This document shows, one piece after another, positions 15,683 through 23,900 of a stretch of 64,000 nucleotides of DNA. Origin of the DNA: an uncultured Eubacterium sp. (GTDB lineage: Bacteria; Bacillota; Clostridia; Oscillospirales; Acutalibacteraceae); the NCBI GenBank assembly GCA_934561395.1, contig CAKTGF010000001.1, positions 310,001-374,000 on the forward strand, read 5' to 3'. Position 1 is the stretch's first letter. Each line of letters begins with the position of its first letter. The notes below the pieces were generated by a model. It saw nothing but the letters and a program-made list of their open reading frames with translations, was not told the origin of the DNA and made no database searches. Position numbers and translations under genes: made by a program.

Positions 15683-16987
15683 TTATTGTTTTTTGCAAAC
15701 CGCAAGCCCTGCCAAAAGTGCGGCAAAGCAGCCGGCAGGCATTGCAAACCATATTTTTTCGCAGTCAATTGCGGCAAATACCGCTATGAATAACGACAGT
15801 ATAACTATCAGCAGCAAGTTAACCCACAGTGATTTTTTCTTGTTGCCCACAGCCTGAAAATAGGTGCCGATAATTAAAACAGGCGGCAAAAAGAATGCGG
15901 CAAAAGCAATAATGTTCAGGGCATTTGAGCCTATTGAAACAATTTCGCAGCTTTTTGTGAAAATGCCCATCAGCTGCGGCGACACAAACCTAATCACTAC
16001 CACCGCCGCCAAAGAATACACATACAATGCAACAACGCAATACCTTAATGTTTTTGAAATTCGTTGGGTATTCCCTGCACCGTGATTATAGCTTATAATC
16101 GGCGACGCCGCCTGAATAAGTGCGTTAAAGGGGATTATAAAAAAAGTTGCGATTTTCCCAACATAGGCAAAGGCCGAAACCCAAGCCGCAGTCAGAAAAT
16201 ACGAAAGGCAGTTGTTAACCACAATAAATATTACCGACATTCCGCCCATTTGAAGAAGCACGGGGATTCCCAAAGCAATTATGTTTTTTATTGTTTTAAT
16301 GCTGGGCTTAGCCCCCTTCAGCCTTTGGCAGGAAATACGCCAAAAGAAAATAACGCTCATTAAAAAACTGATAAACTGCGCCCCAACGGTGGCAAGAGCA
16401 GCACCCTTAACCCCCATATCAAAAACAAATATAAATATATAATCTGCCAAAATATTAAATGCGGTGGGAATAAGCCAAATTAAAAGAGAATAGCCCATTC
16501 TTCCCTCTGCACGGATAATTGATGAAAAGCCTGTGGAAAACACATTGCCTGCGGCAATTATAACTAAATAATCCCTTGCGTAGGGGTAAATTTCGCCCTC
16601 CGCCCCCCAAAGTTTTAGCACAATCGGGCAAAACACAATGCTCAAAGCCCCTAAAGTGGCAGTAGTAGTGTAAAAAACAGCCATTGCGGAGGCAGTAACC
16701 TCCCCTGACTTTTCATAATTTTTCTCCCCCAAATATTTTGAAACAAGGGTGCCTGCGCCGCTGCCCACGGTTTGTGCAAATGCCCCCTGCAATATCATAA
16801 AGGGATACACAACTGAAACACCTGCCATGGCAGTGTCGCCGATACCGTAGCTGACAAAGAGGGTGTCCGCAATATTATAAAGCGAGGAAAAAAGCAGTGC
16901 ACAAAACGTAACCGAGGAATATTTAAGCAAAAGTTTTGGCAGGCTTTCCGTTCCCATTTTTTTGGTTTTAGCGGCTGAATCACTCAT
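15683..16987 (-). CDS. MATE family efflux transporter
   Basis: 434 residues, twelve membrane segments in two homologous halves. The first half begins LPKLLLKYSSVTFCALLFSSLYNIADTLFV and contains AGVSVVYPFMILQGAF; the second contains GIPVLLQMGGMSVIFIVVNN and PIISYNHGAGN. It is typical of DinF/NorM-like multidrug and toxin exporters driven by Na+ or H+ gradients; substrate unknown. The start at 16987 is inside the preceding kinase gene, which it overlaps by eight bases, pointing to translational coupling. A longer open frame upstream is just the kinase's shadow. Confidence 0.92.
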   Translation of the reverse strand: MSDSAAKTKKMGTESLPKLLLKYSSVTFCALLFSSLYNIADTLFVSYGIGDTAMAGVSVVYPFMILQGAFAQTVGSGAGTLVSKYLGEKNYEKSGEVTASAMAVFYTTTATLGALSIVFCPIVLKLWGAEGEIYPYARDYLVIIAAGNVFSTGFSSIIRAEGRMGYSLLIWLIPTAFNILADYIFIFVFDMGVKGAALATVGAQFISFLMSVIFFWRISCQRLKGAKPSIKTIKNIIALGIPVLLQMGGMSVIFIVVNNCLSYFLTAAWVSAFAYVGKIATFFIIPFNALIQAASPIISYNHGAGNTQRISKTLRYCVVALYVYSLAAVVVIRFVSPQLMGIFTKSCEIVSIGSNALNIIAFAAFFLPPVLIIGTYFQAVGNKKKSLWVNLLLIVILSLFIAVFAAIDCEKIWFAMPAGCFAALLAGLAVCKKQ

Positions 16988-17957
16988 TTTCAAGCACCTT
17001 AAACGCACACCTGTAAAGCACATTGCTTGATGTAACATCAACAAACCACCCTGTATCAAAGGGCTTAAATCGATAATACTTTTCAACCTCCTGAATAAGA
17101 GCCATTAAGCCCTGTGCAAATGCGTAGCGTATTTTTAACTCACGGTTAATTTCTATTTTAACCTCGCTTATGCGGTTATGGTATTCCACGGATTTTTCCT
17201 TGCGCTCAATAGAGGTTAAAAAGCCCTCAAGGCAGATAAAGTCAAATATCGGGTCGCCCCACATGCTGCGCTCCGGGTCGATAACAGAAAAAATCGGTTT
17301 TCCGTTTTCATTATTCTTACATATTATGTTTGCATCCCATAAATCGTAATTAACGGCAACGCAAGGCACTGTCAGCAGAACCGACCTGTGCTTTTTTGCG
17401 TATTCAAGGAGCTTTGCGCCCCTTTTACTGCTTTTGCCCACCCTTTCGGCATCGGAAAGCATATTTGAAATCATAGAACAAAGGGCGTCATACCAATTGT
17501 CATAGAGCTTGTTTTGAACATAGCCGTAGCCCTTGCCGTGAACATTGTGGAGCTTTGCCACAATGGATGCGGTTTCTAAAAGGCTGTCACAGCCAGGCTG
17601 CTTAAAGCTGTTTTTGTGAACGCCCTCAAGCCTTTCCATAACAAAGAAATCGGAATCTATTATTTTGTGTGAAAAATCACTGCCGTAAATTTTAGGAATT
17701 GATATATCGGTGTTTTCGGCAATGGTTTTATACCAAAAAAGCTCTGTTTTAAGCATATCCTTTTCATAGGTCATAACAGGCACAATCTGCCTTGGGGCAA
17801 CCTTTAAAACATATTCCCTATCGGCACTTACACTGTAAACAGCGTTAAACATACCTGCACCCAAGGGGGCAATGCTTTTTACCCCGCCAATACCCAAGGA
17901 AGAAAAAATCTCCCTAACCGTTTTATCGTCAAGCAGACATTTTGTTTTACTTCTCAC
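16980..17957 (-). CDS. Aminoglycoside-phosphotransferase/choline-kinase-like protein
   Basis: 325 residues of the APH/protein-kinase-like fold. Visible elements: a glycine loop LGAGMFNAVYSV, VLKVAP with the ATP-binding lysine, a Brenner-type motif NYDLWDAN where the usual leading histidine is asparagine, and IDPERSMWGDPIFD for the metal-binding DxD-like region. Related proteins phosphorylate aminoglycosides, macrolides, choline or fructosamine; no substrate is implied by the neighbours except a coupled MATE exporter downstream, a pairing compatible with drug or metabolite handling. Start codon is GTG: 17957 is preferred (AAGG nine bases upstream), with GTG 17966 as an alternative. Confidence 0.8.
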   Translation of the reverse strand: MRSKTKCLLDDKTVREIFSSLGIGGVKSIAPLGAGMFNAVYSVSADREYVLKVAPRQIVPVMTYEKDMLKTELFWYKTIAENTDISIPKIYGSDFSHKIIDSDFFVMERLEGVHKNSFKQPGCDSLLETASIVAKLHNVHGKGYGYVQNKLYDNWYDALCSMISNMLSDAERVGKSSKRGAKLLEYAKKHRSVLLTVPCVAVNYDLWDANIICKNNENGKPIFSVIDPERSMWGDPIFDFICLEGFLTSIERKEKSVEYHNRISEVKIEINRELKIRYAFAQGLMALIQEVEKYYRFKPFDTGWFVDVTSSNVLYRCAFKVLENE

Positions 17958-18068
17958 ATTAACCACCCTTTTCGTTGATTGTTAACTCAATAATATCAAA
18001 CATCGCACACTTTGTATATCAAAATTCTGCTTAATTGTTAAAATTCCCCACTTAAATTTGTGCTTAAT

Positions 18069-18097
18069 TTGACTTTTTATTAAAATAATTATATCCT
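18069..18097 (+). promoter_or_regulatory. Candidate promoter of the AraC-family gene
   Basis: TTGACT (18069-18074), 17-base spacer, TATCCT (18092-18097), about 25 bases before the earliest start codon. Confidence 0.45.
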
Positions 18098-18121
18098 TTA
18101 ATAAAGATAACGGCTGAAGGA

Positions 18122-18886
18122 TTGGGGGTAATTATTATTAATTATGACGAATTAATGAGCATAAAAATCATACCCAAGGAAATAGCAAAATCACAATCAA
18201 AATCATTTGTAAAGGGTCTGCACCACACGCCCTATCGTGATGAAATACGCCTTTTTTCATGCATAAAGCAGGGCAATTTAAAAAAGCTGATTTTTGAGCT
18301 TAAGCAGCTGGGAATACAAAATATAACTGTGGGGCAAATGTCTGACGATGATTTGCAGCAGCACAAATATATGGCTGTAAGCTTTATAACCCTTGCCACA
18401 AGGTATGCAATACAGGGCGGCTTAAGCGAAAGCCTTGCCTATCGATTTTCAGATGATTTTATACTAAAGGTCGATAAAACCAAATCCAAAGCCGCAGTTT
18501 ATGCCGCAATTGTTGACGGCGCAATCGAGTTAACCAACAAGGTAAGCTGTGAGCAGAAGAATTTAAACTATTCGCCCCATGTTCGCAAAAGCGTTGCATA
18601 TATAAACAAAAGCCTTGATAAAAAGCTGACCGTAAATTCAGTTGCAGAGCACTGCAACCTTTCCCCCGATTATCTGTCGCACCTGTTTAAAACCGAAATG
18701 GGGGTTAATTTAAGCAGCTATATTAACCACCAAAAGCTGGAGCTTGCACAAACCCTGCTTTGGGAGGGATACGATAACGAAAAAATTTGCTATATGCTGG
18801 GCTTTTCAAGCCAAAGCCATTTTATTTCATCATTTAAAAAGGAATACGGCATAACCCCGAGAGAATATACCGCAATGACAAAATAG
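18122..18886 (+). CDS. AraC family transcriptional regulator
   Basis: 254 residues. The C-terminal 100 residues are a two-HTH AraC/XylS DNA-binding domain: VAYINKSLDKKLTVNSVAEH, CNLSPDYLSHLFKTEMGVN, and the second HTH ending MLGFSSQSHFISSFKKEYG and TPREY. The N-terminal 140 residues are an all-helical region, not the usual cupin, with no recognised ligand domain. Start is uncertain: TTG at 18122 gives the longest form, ATG at 18155 is the next choice, and neither has an ideal ribosome site. It converges on iolE and shares a terminator with it, so control of the iol operon is possible but unproven. Confidence 0.85.
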   Translation: MGVIIINYDELMSIKIIPKEIAKSQSKSFVKGLHHTPYRDEIRLFSCIKQGNLKKLIFELKQLGIQNITVGQMSDDDLQQHKYMAVSFITLATRYAIQGGLSESLAYRFSDDFILKVDKTKSKAAVYAAIVDGAIELTNKVSCEQKNLNYSPHVRKSVAYINKSLDKKLTVNSVAEHCNLSPDYLSHLFKTEMGVNLSSYINHQKLELAQTLLWEGYDNEKICYMLGFSSQSHFISSFKKEYGITPREYTAMTK

Positions 18887-18902
18887 AATAACAGACCATA
18901 AG

Positions 18903-18946
18903 AAAAAGCCTTTCCCTGCAATAACAATAGCAAGGAAAGGCTTTTT
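18903..18946. terminator. Bidirectional terminator between araC-type gene and iolE
   Basis: Thirteen-base perfect stem AAAAAGCCTTTCC (18903-18915) / GGAAAGGCTTTTT (18934-18946) with further pairing inside the loop; A and T runs at both ends let it work in both directions. Confidence 0.85.
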
Positions 18947-18953
18947 AAGTTAA

Positions 18954-19853
18954 TTAAAGTCCTGCAGTTTCTTTGATATATTTGCGTGCCTTTACAGCAT
19001 ACTCAAAGGGGTTAGCCTTTGCAGGGTCCTGCTCTGCCTCAACTACAACCCAGCCCTCATAATTATTCTCCGCAAGAATATCAAAAATGGGCTTGAAATC
19101 CACATCACCGTCACCCGGAACGGTAAACACGCCGGCACGCACCGCATCAAGGAATGACATGTGCTGCGGCACAACCTGATTGTTATAAACATCAAGGCGA
19201 ACATCCTTAAGATGAACATGCTTAATGCGGTTAACATATTTTTTAAGAACCGGTACAGGGTCAATGCCGGCAAAAGTCAAATGACCCGAGTCAAAAAGAA
19301 GATAAACCAGCTCAGGGTCTGTAAGCTCCATAAGTTTATCAATTTCCTCAACGGTTTGAACGCCTGTGCCCATGTGATGATGCACGGTAAAGTACATTCC
19401 CTTTGACCTTGCATAAGCGCCCATTTCATTAAAGCCCTTTGCAACAATTGCCCATTGTTCATCGGTATAATAGGGCTTTTCATCAAGGATTGACTTGGTT
19501 AAATCCCCCTGAATTGAGTTGCCCTGCTCCGATGCGCCGATTACCTTTGCACCAAGCTTGTAAAGCTTATCGCAATGAGCCTTAAATGCCTCAATAGTTT
19601 CTTCATAAGGCTTTGAGGTAAGGTATGATGAGAACCAGGCGTTGCAAATTTGCAGCCCTCTTATATCAAGGTAAGGTTTTAAAACATCCGGGTCGGAGGG
19701 GTATTTGTTACCTATTTCCGAGCCCTTAAAGCCTGCAAGTGCCATTTCGGATATGCATTGCTCAAAGGTGTTTTCCGCACCCAAATCGGGCATATCATCA
19801 TTTGTCCAGCCGATGGGGGCAATGGCAAGCTTTACTTTGTTTGAATCGAGCAT
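18954..19853 (-). CDS. iolE: Inosose dehydratase
   Basis: 299 residues, the usual length. It is an AP-endonuclease-2/xylose-isomerase-like TIM barrel, start VKLAIAPIGWTNDDMPDLG, with HHHMGTGVQTVEEID, LLFDSGHLTFAG, RIKHVHLKDVRLDV and GWVVVEAEQDP carrying the metal-binding His/Glu/Asp. IolE dehydrates 2-keto-myo-inositol (scyllo-inosose) to the 3,5/4-trihydroxycyclohexane-1,2-dione. AGGAG lies before the ATG. It is the last gene of iolG-iolD-iolE and ends near a terminator. Confidence 0.94.
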   Translation of the reverse strand: MLDSNKVKLAIAPIGWTNDDMPDLGAENTFEQCISEMALAGFKGSEIGNKYPSDPDVLKPYLDIRGLQICNAWFSSYLTSKPYEETIEAFKAHCDKLYKLGAKVIGASEQGNSIQGDLTKSILDEKPYYTDEQWAIVAKGFNEMGAYARSKGMYFTVHHHMGTGVQTVEEIDKLMELTDPELVYLLFDSGHLTFAGIDPVPVLKKYVNRIKHVHLKDVRLDVYNNQVVPQHMSFLDAVRAGVFTVPGDGDVDFKPIFDILAENNYEGWVVVEAEQDPAKANPFEYAVKARKYIKETAGL

Positions 19854-19896
19854 ATATTTATTCTCCTAACAGTGAAAGTTTAGTAAATTGTGATTA

Positions 19897-21750
19897 TTAA
19901 TAGTCAAAGGTTTTTGCAATGTTTTCCTGCATATCCTTATAAGCGGCTGCAACGGTTTCGCTTTTTGAAACCTCTGCAACGCCAACACGCCACCAGGATT
20001 CAAAGCCCGGGGTCATGGTTTTGGGCAGCACCTTAATGTCAAAAACGCAAGCCTTTGTTTGCTTTTTAGCGTCCTCAAGGGCTGCACGGAGTTCATCAGA
20101 GGTGCGGCAGGTGTAGCCCTTTGCGCCGTAGCCCTCTGCAATTTTTGCAAAATCAACATTCATTTCCGCACCGTCAAGCATACCTGTTTCCGGGTTTCTT
20201 GCACGGAAAACTGTGCCAAAGGTTTCTGTGCCTTGGTTGTTTTGAAGGTTCTCAATGCAGCCCCAGCCTAAGTTGTCAAACAGGCAAACATTGATTTTTA
20301 AGCCCTCCTGCAAGGCAGTGTAAAGCTCGCTGTGACCCATAAGGAATGAGCCGTCGCCGCAGAAGGTGTAAACCTCTGCATCGGGCTTTGCAAGCTTTGC
20401 GCCCAAAGCGCCGTTAACCTCATAGCCCATGTTTGAATAGCCGTATTCCATGTGATATGTGCCACGAGCCTTGGCACGGAACAAGCGTTGCATATCTCCG
20501 GGGAGAGAGCCTGCCGAGCCGAGGGCAATATCTTCCTCGCCCATAAACTCGTTGATAATACCCAAAGCAAGGGTTTGGTTTAAGCCGCCCTCAAGCTCCT
20601 TTGAATAATAATCGTCAACAATAGCGTCCCATTCTGTTTTAGCGCTTTCAATTTCTGTTGTGTAGGCTGTTTTGTAGCCCTTAAGCTCTGCCGAAATTGC
20701 AGAAACAGCCTCTCTTGCATCTGCAATAATAGCCTCGGCGTCCATTTTGTATGCGTCAAAGGGGCAAATGTTAATGCCAAGCACCTTTCTGTTTTCGTTA
20801 AACAGCCACTTTGAAGATGTTGTAAAATCGGAAAATCTTGTACCCACACCGATAACAAGGTCGGCATCCCTGCCGATTACATTTGCAGCCTTGCCGCCGG
20901 TAACGCCGATACCGCCAAGGTTAAGCGGGTGCTTCCAGCTGATAAGGCCCTTGCCTGCCTGCGTTTCGGCAATAGGAATGTTGCACTGCTCAGCCAAAGC
21001 AAGCAGCTCCTTTTCTGCACCTGAATAACGAACACCGCCGCCGCAAATTATAATGGGCTTTTTGGCGCTCTTAATAAGCTCAACAGCCCTGTCAAGCTGT
21101 GATTTGCTGATTGGTCTGCGGTCAATATGCCATACCCTCTTTTGCAAAAAATGCTCGGGGTAATCGTAAGCCTCGCCCTCAACATCCTGGGGCATTGCAA
21201 GGCAAACTGCGCCTGTGTCGGCAGGGTCTGTAAGCACACGCATTGCATTAAGGCATGCAGTCATAAGCTGCTCAGGGCGAATAATTCTGTCAAAATAGTG
21301 GCAAACGCCCTTAAAAGCGTCTGTTACAGTTCTGCCGTAGTTGTCAAAAAACTCCGCCTGCTGAAGAACAGGGTCGGGCTGACGGCAGGCAAAGGTGTCG
21401 CCGGGTAATACCAAAAGAGGAATTCTGTTTGCGGTTGCACATCCGCAAGCGGTTACCATATTTGTTGCGCCCGGGCCGATTGATGAAACGCAGGGGATGA
21501 TTGCCTTTCTGTCCATCTGCTTTGCATAGGCAACGGCAGCCAAAGCCATATTCTGCTCATTCTTACCCTGGTAGAATTTAAGATTGTGGCCGCCCTGCTC
21601 AAGAGCCTGACCAACGCCTACAACGCAGCCGTGGCCGAAAATGCCGAACATTCCCGAAACGAACTTTGTTTCAACGCCGTCAATTTCAATATATTGATTG
21701 TCAAGGAACTTAACAAGCGCCTGTGACATTGTAAGTCTTTCTCTATTCAT
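19897..21750 (-). CDS. iolD: 3D-(3,5/4)-trihydroxycyclohexane-1,2-dione acylhydrolase (ThDP-dependent)
   Basis: 617 residues. It has the three-domain architecture of thiamine-diphosphate enzymes: N-terminal PYR domain (KFYQGKNEQNMALAAVAYA, the region of the catalytic glutamate), central domain, and C-terminal PP domain with the ThDP-Mg motif GDGSFLMGHSE ... LFDNLGWGCIENLQ. IolD opens the ring to give 5-deoxy-D-glucuronate. The start TMSQALVKFLDNQYIEIDGV is typical of IolD rather than acetolactate synthase. AGGAG precedes the ATG at 21750. It sits between iolG (18 bases) and iolE (43 bases). Confidence 0.95.
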   Translation of the reverse strand: MNRERLTMSQALVKFLDNQYIEIDGVETKFVSGMFGIFGHGCVVGVGQALEQGGHNLKFYQGKNEQNMALAAVAYAKQMDRKAIIPCVSSIGPGATNMVTACGCATANRIPLLVLPGDTFACRQPDPVLQQAEFFDNYGRTVTDAFKGVCHYFDRIIRPEQLMTACLNAMRVLTDPADTGAVCLAMPQDVEGEAYDYPEHFLQKRVWHIDRRPISKSQLDRAVELIKSAKKPIIICGGGVRYSGAEKELLALAEQCNIPIAETQAGKGLISWKHPLNLGGIGVTGGKAANVIGRDADLVIGVGTRFSDFTTSSKWLFNENRKVLGINICPFDAYKMDAEAIIADAREAVSAISAELKGYKTAYTTEIESAKTEWDAIVDDYYSKELEGGLNQTLALGIINEFMGEEDIALGSAGSLPGDMQRLFRAKARGTYHMEYGYSNMGYEVNGALGAKLAKPDAEVYTFCGDGSFLMGHSELYTALQEGLKINVCLFDNLGWGCIENLQNNQGTETFGTVFRARNPETGMLDGAEMNVDFAKIAEGYGAKGYTCRTSDELRAALEDAKKQTKACVFDIKVLPKTMTPGFESWWRVGVAEVSKSETVAAAYKDMQENIAKTFDY

Positions 21751-21768
21751 TAAACCAACACTCCTAAA

Positions 21769-22782
21769 TTAACATTCGATTTCCGAAAGCTTAACAGGCC
21801 TGTGCTCTGCAACGGAAAGCTTTGCGGCAAGACCCAGGCGAAGTGCCTCAAGACCGTCGTTAACTGTGGTTTTTGTGGAAACATTGTTTTGAACGGCGTT
21901 AATGAACTCTGTCATTTCATCTGTAAATGATTGCATGTATCTTTCAAGGAAGAAATAAAGGGGCTTATCGGTAACATTGCCGTTTTCGTTAATGTATGAA
22001 ACATTTGTAGGTGTGTCGTTTGCTGCCGATGCCTGACCTGCCGAGCCGAAAACCTCAAGCCTTTGGTCGTAGCCGTAACAAGCCTGACGGCAGTTATCAA
22101 TAACGCCGATTGCACCGCTCTTAAATTTAAGGGCAACAAGGGCTGTGTCAACATCCCCTGCCTCGCCGATTGCAGGGTCAACCATTACGGTTGCGTTGGC
22201 ATAAACCTCCTCAACCTCGCCGCCGATAAAACGTGCCATGTCAAAATCATGCACTGTCATATCAAGGAAAATTCCGCCCGATACCTTAACATAGTCAATT
22301 GACGGGGGCTCCGGATCACGGGATGTGATTTTAATTGTTTGAAGCTTGCCCAGCTTGCCGTCGTTAGCCATTTGCTTAATAGCGGCAAAGTTGTGGTCAT
22401 ATCTTCTGTTAAATCCGATTTGCAGCTTAACCCCTGCCTTTTCAACTGCGGCAATAACCTTTTTGATTTTAGTCACTGTCAAATCAACGGGTTTTTCGCA
22501 GAAAATGTTTTTGCCTGCCTCGGCAGCCTCGCATGCAATGTCTGCATGGGTGTCTGTTGAAGAGCAGATAAGAACTGCGTTAATTTCAGGGTCGTTTAAA
22601 ATATCGTGATAATCCTGATAAGCGTTTGGTATGCCAAGCTCAGCCGCAACCTTTTTTGCACCGTCAACATAAATATCCGAAATTGCAACAATTTCAGCCT
22701 GTGGGATGTGGTATGTAATTGATTTTGCGTGAACCTGACCGATTCTACCGGCACCGATAATGCCAACCTTAAGTTTTTCCAT
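21769..22782 (-). CDS. iolG: myo-Inositol 2-dehydrogenase
   Basis: 337 residues, Gfo/Idh/MocA family. A Rossmann NAD site (VGIIGAGRIGQVHAKSI) is followed by the EKPVD motif carrying the catalytic lysine and the C-terminal alpha/beta domain with TVHDFDMARFIGGEV. IolG oxidises myo-inositol to 2-keto-myo-inositol, the first step of the pathway. The frame extends ten codons upstream, but the ATG at 22782 has GAGG in front and fits the family. It leads the iol operon behind a promoter and a candidate operator. iolA, iolB, iolC, iolJ and a transporter are not in the window. Confidence 0.93.
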   Translation of the reverse strand: MEKLKVGIIGAGRIGQVHAKSITYHIPQAEIVAISDIYVDGAKKVAAELGIPNAYQDYHDILNDPEINAVLICSSTDTHADIACEAAEAGKNIFCEKPVDLTVTKIKKVIAAVEKAGVKLQIGFNRRYDHNFAAIKQMANDGKLGKLQTIKITSRDPEPPSIDYVKVSGGIFLDMTVHDFDMARFIGGEVEEVYANATVMVDPAIGEAGDVDTALVALKFKSGAIGVIDNCRQACYGYDQRLEVFGSAGQASAANDTPTNVSYINENGNVTDKPLYFFLERYMQSFTDEMTEFINAVQNNVSTKTTVNDGLEALRLGLAAKLSVAEHRPVKLSEIEC

Positions 22783-22805
22783 AAATTTTACCTCACTGTA
22801 TTTAG

Positions 22806-22825
22806 TGTGCAACTACCCTTGCACA
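22806..22825 (-). promoter_or_regulatory. Candidate operator: inverted repeat ahead of iolG
   Basis: TGTGCAA (22806-22812) and TTGCACA (22819-22825) form a perfect 7-base dyad with a 6-base centre, lying between the -10 box and the iolG ribosome site, where a repressor would block elongation. Confidence 0.5.
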
Positions 22826-22836
22826 ATATCTTAATT

Positions 22837-22865
22837 ATTCTATCATAAGTAAATTTATAATGCAA
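22837..22865 (-). promoter_or_regulatory. Promoter of the iolG-iolD-iolE operon
   Basis: Minus-strand TTGCAT (22860-22865), 17-base spacer, TAGAAT (22837-22842) with TG one base before the -10. Confidence 0.6.
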
Positions 22866-22952
22866 TAAAAGTTATGAAAAATATACAAAAATCCATTAAT
22901 AAACGCCTGCTGATTTTACATAGGCAATATTTATGACATTTTTTGCAAAAAA

Positions 22953-22978
22953 GCAACGGACAAATATTCATCCGTTGC
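22953..22978 (-). terminator. Terminator of the DUF4352-like gene
   Basis: Eight-base perfect stem GCAACGGA (22953-22960) / TCCGTTGC (22971-22978), followed on the minus strand by TTTTTTGC. Confidence 0.75.
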
Positions 22979-22987
22979 AAAACATTC

Positions 22988-23611
22988 TTATTTCTCACAA
23001 ATAAATGTGATTATCGATTCCCCTATATCTTCATTATGGTCACTTGTAACCAGCTTAACATTTTTTGCGTTAGCATCTATATCGTAGTAAACAATTGCGG
23101 AAACTTTTTGACCGGGCGTCATATTTTGCCAAACCTCAAAATTTCTGTCATCATCATTCTTAATGTCATAACAGCTGTTCACTTCAATAATATTGTTGTC
23201 AATGTACCAATCATTACTAAGTGCCAATCTTGAACAACTTACTTTATTTGAAACATTTTCAACCTGAACCTCCATTCTGATTCCCCTCATTCCGTCAGAA
23301 TCGGTTTCATGTGCATGGCCGTTGTATGAAACGAAGGTGTATTTAAAATCTCCTATTGTTACTGAATCCCCTACCTTTAGTTCAGCTGTTTTCGGCAAAT
23401 TATCGGAATCGCTATCTTTTACGCTTGAATCATTTTTCCGATTTGTGCCTTTGCTTTTTTCACTGTCGTAATCGGTGCTGTTTTGGTCGGCATCACTGTT
23501 ATAAATTCCGATAATACCGGGATTGGATTTTATAACGGCATAGCACGAGCCGAATCCGGCACCTGCACTTATTAAGGCTACCAGCAATGCAATAATTATT
23601 GTTTTTTTCAT
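22988..23611 (-). CDS. Exported protein with DUF4352-like domain
   Basis: 207 residues. An N-terminal hydrophobic segment (MKKTIIIALLVALISAGAGFG) serves as signal or membrane anchor; a Ser/Asp/Lys-rich linker (residues 35-65) follows; residues 70-205 resemble the DUF4352 immunoglobulin-like fold seen in many Firmicute lipoproteins (VGDSVTIGDFKYTFVSYN; GIRMEVQVENVSN; NMTPGQKVSAIVYYDI). Function is unknown. There is a cysteine at residue 23, but without a convincing lipobox. AGGAGG lies ahead of the ATG at 23611; a longer frame upstream is from the hairpin region. It is transcribed alone. Confidence 0.8.
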   Translation of the reverse strand: MKKTIIIALLVALISAGAGFGSCYAVIKSNPGIIGIYNSDADQNSTDYDSEKSKGTNRKNDSSVKDSDSDNLPKTAELKVGDSVTIGDFKYTFVSYNGHAHETDSDGMRGIRMEVQVENVSNKVSCSRLALSNDWYIDNNIIEVNSCYDIKNDDDRNFEVWQNMTPGQKVSAIVYYDIDANAKNVKLVTSDHNEDIGESIITFICEK

Positions 23612-23699
23612 GACAATTCCTCCTAATAAAAACAAATATAAAATAAAAAATGCGTACAGCTGAAGCCATACGCACAAAAAACACATAGCTCAACTGTCG

Positions 23700-23810
23700 C
23701 CAAACAAATTCAACAAACAACAAAGTGTATGCAGAAAAAGAGTATGCGTTTTTATCAAAAGACAAAAAAGCACATACACATAGTTGTTTGCAAATATTGA
23801 ATTTGTTTGG
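23700..23810. repeat. 111-base imperfect long inverted repeat
   Basis: Left arm from 23700 (CCAAACAAATTCAA, then CAAACAACAAAGTGTATG) is mirrored by a right arm ending at 23810 (TTGAATTTGTTTGG preceded by the complement of CAAACAAC and GTGTATG). One 6-base insertion and a few mismatches separate the arms; the loop is about 40 bases. A second small hairpin TGCGTA...TACGCA lies at 23651-23673. It could be a MITE-like remnant or a structured leader of the downstream gene on the minus strand. Confidence 0.65.
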
Positions 23811-23849
23811 CTAAAACATTATAGCATACATATATTTTGATTGCAAGAA

Positions 23850-23879
23850 AAAAGCGGAAGAGCAAAGTCTTCCGCTTTT
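23850..23879 (-). terminator. Terminator of the ATP synthase operon
   Basis: Perfect 12-base stem AAAAGCGGAAGA (23850-23861) / TCTTCCGCTTTT (23868-23879), 6-base loop, with TTTCTTGC after it on the minus strand, 20 bases past the atpC stop. Confidence 0.88.
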
Positions 23880-23900
23880 AATAGTATTTTCTTAGTTTGC

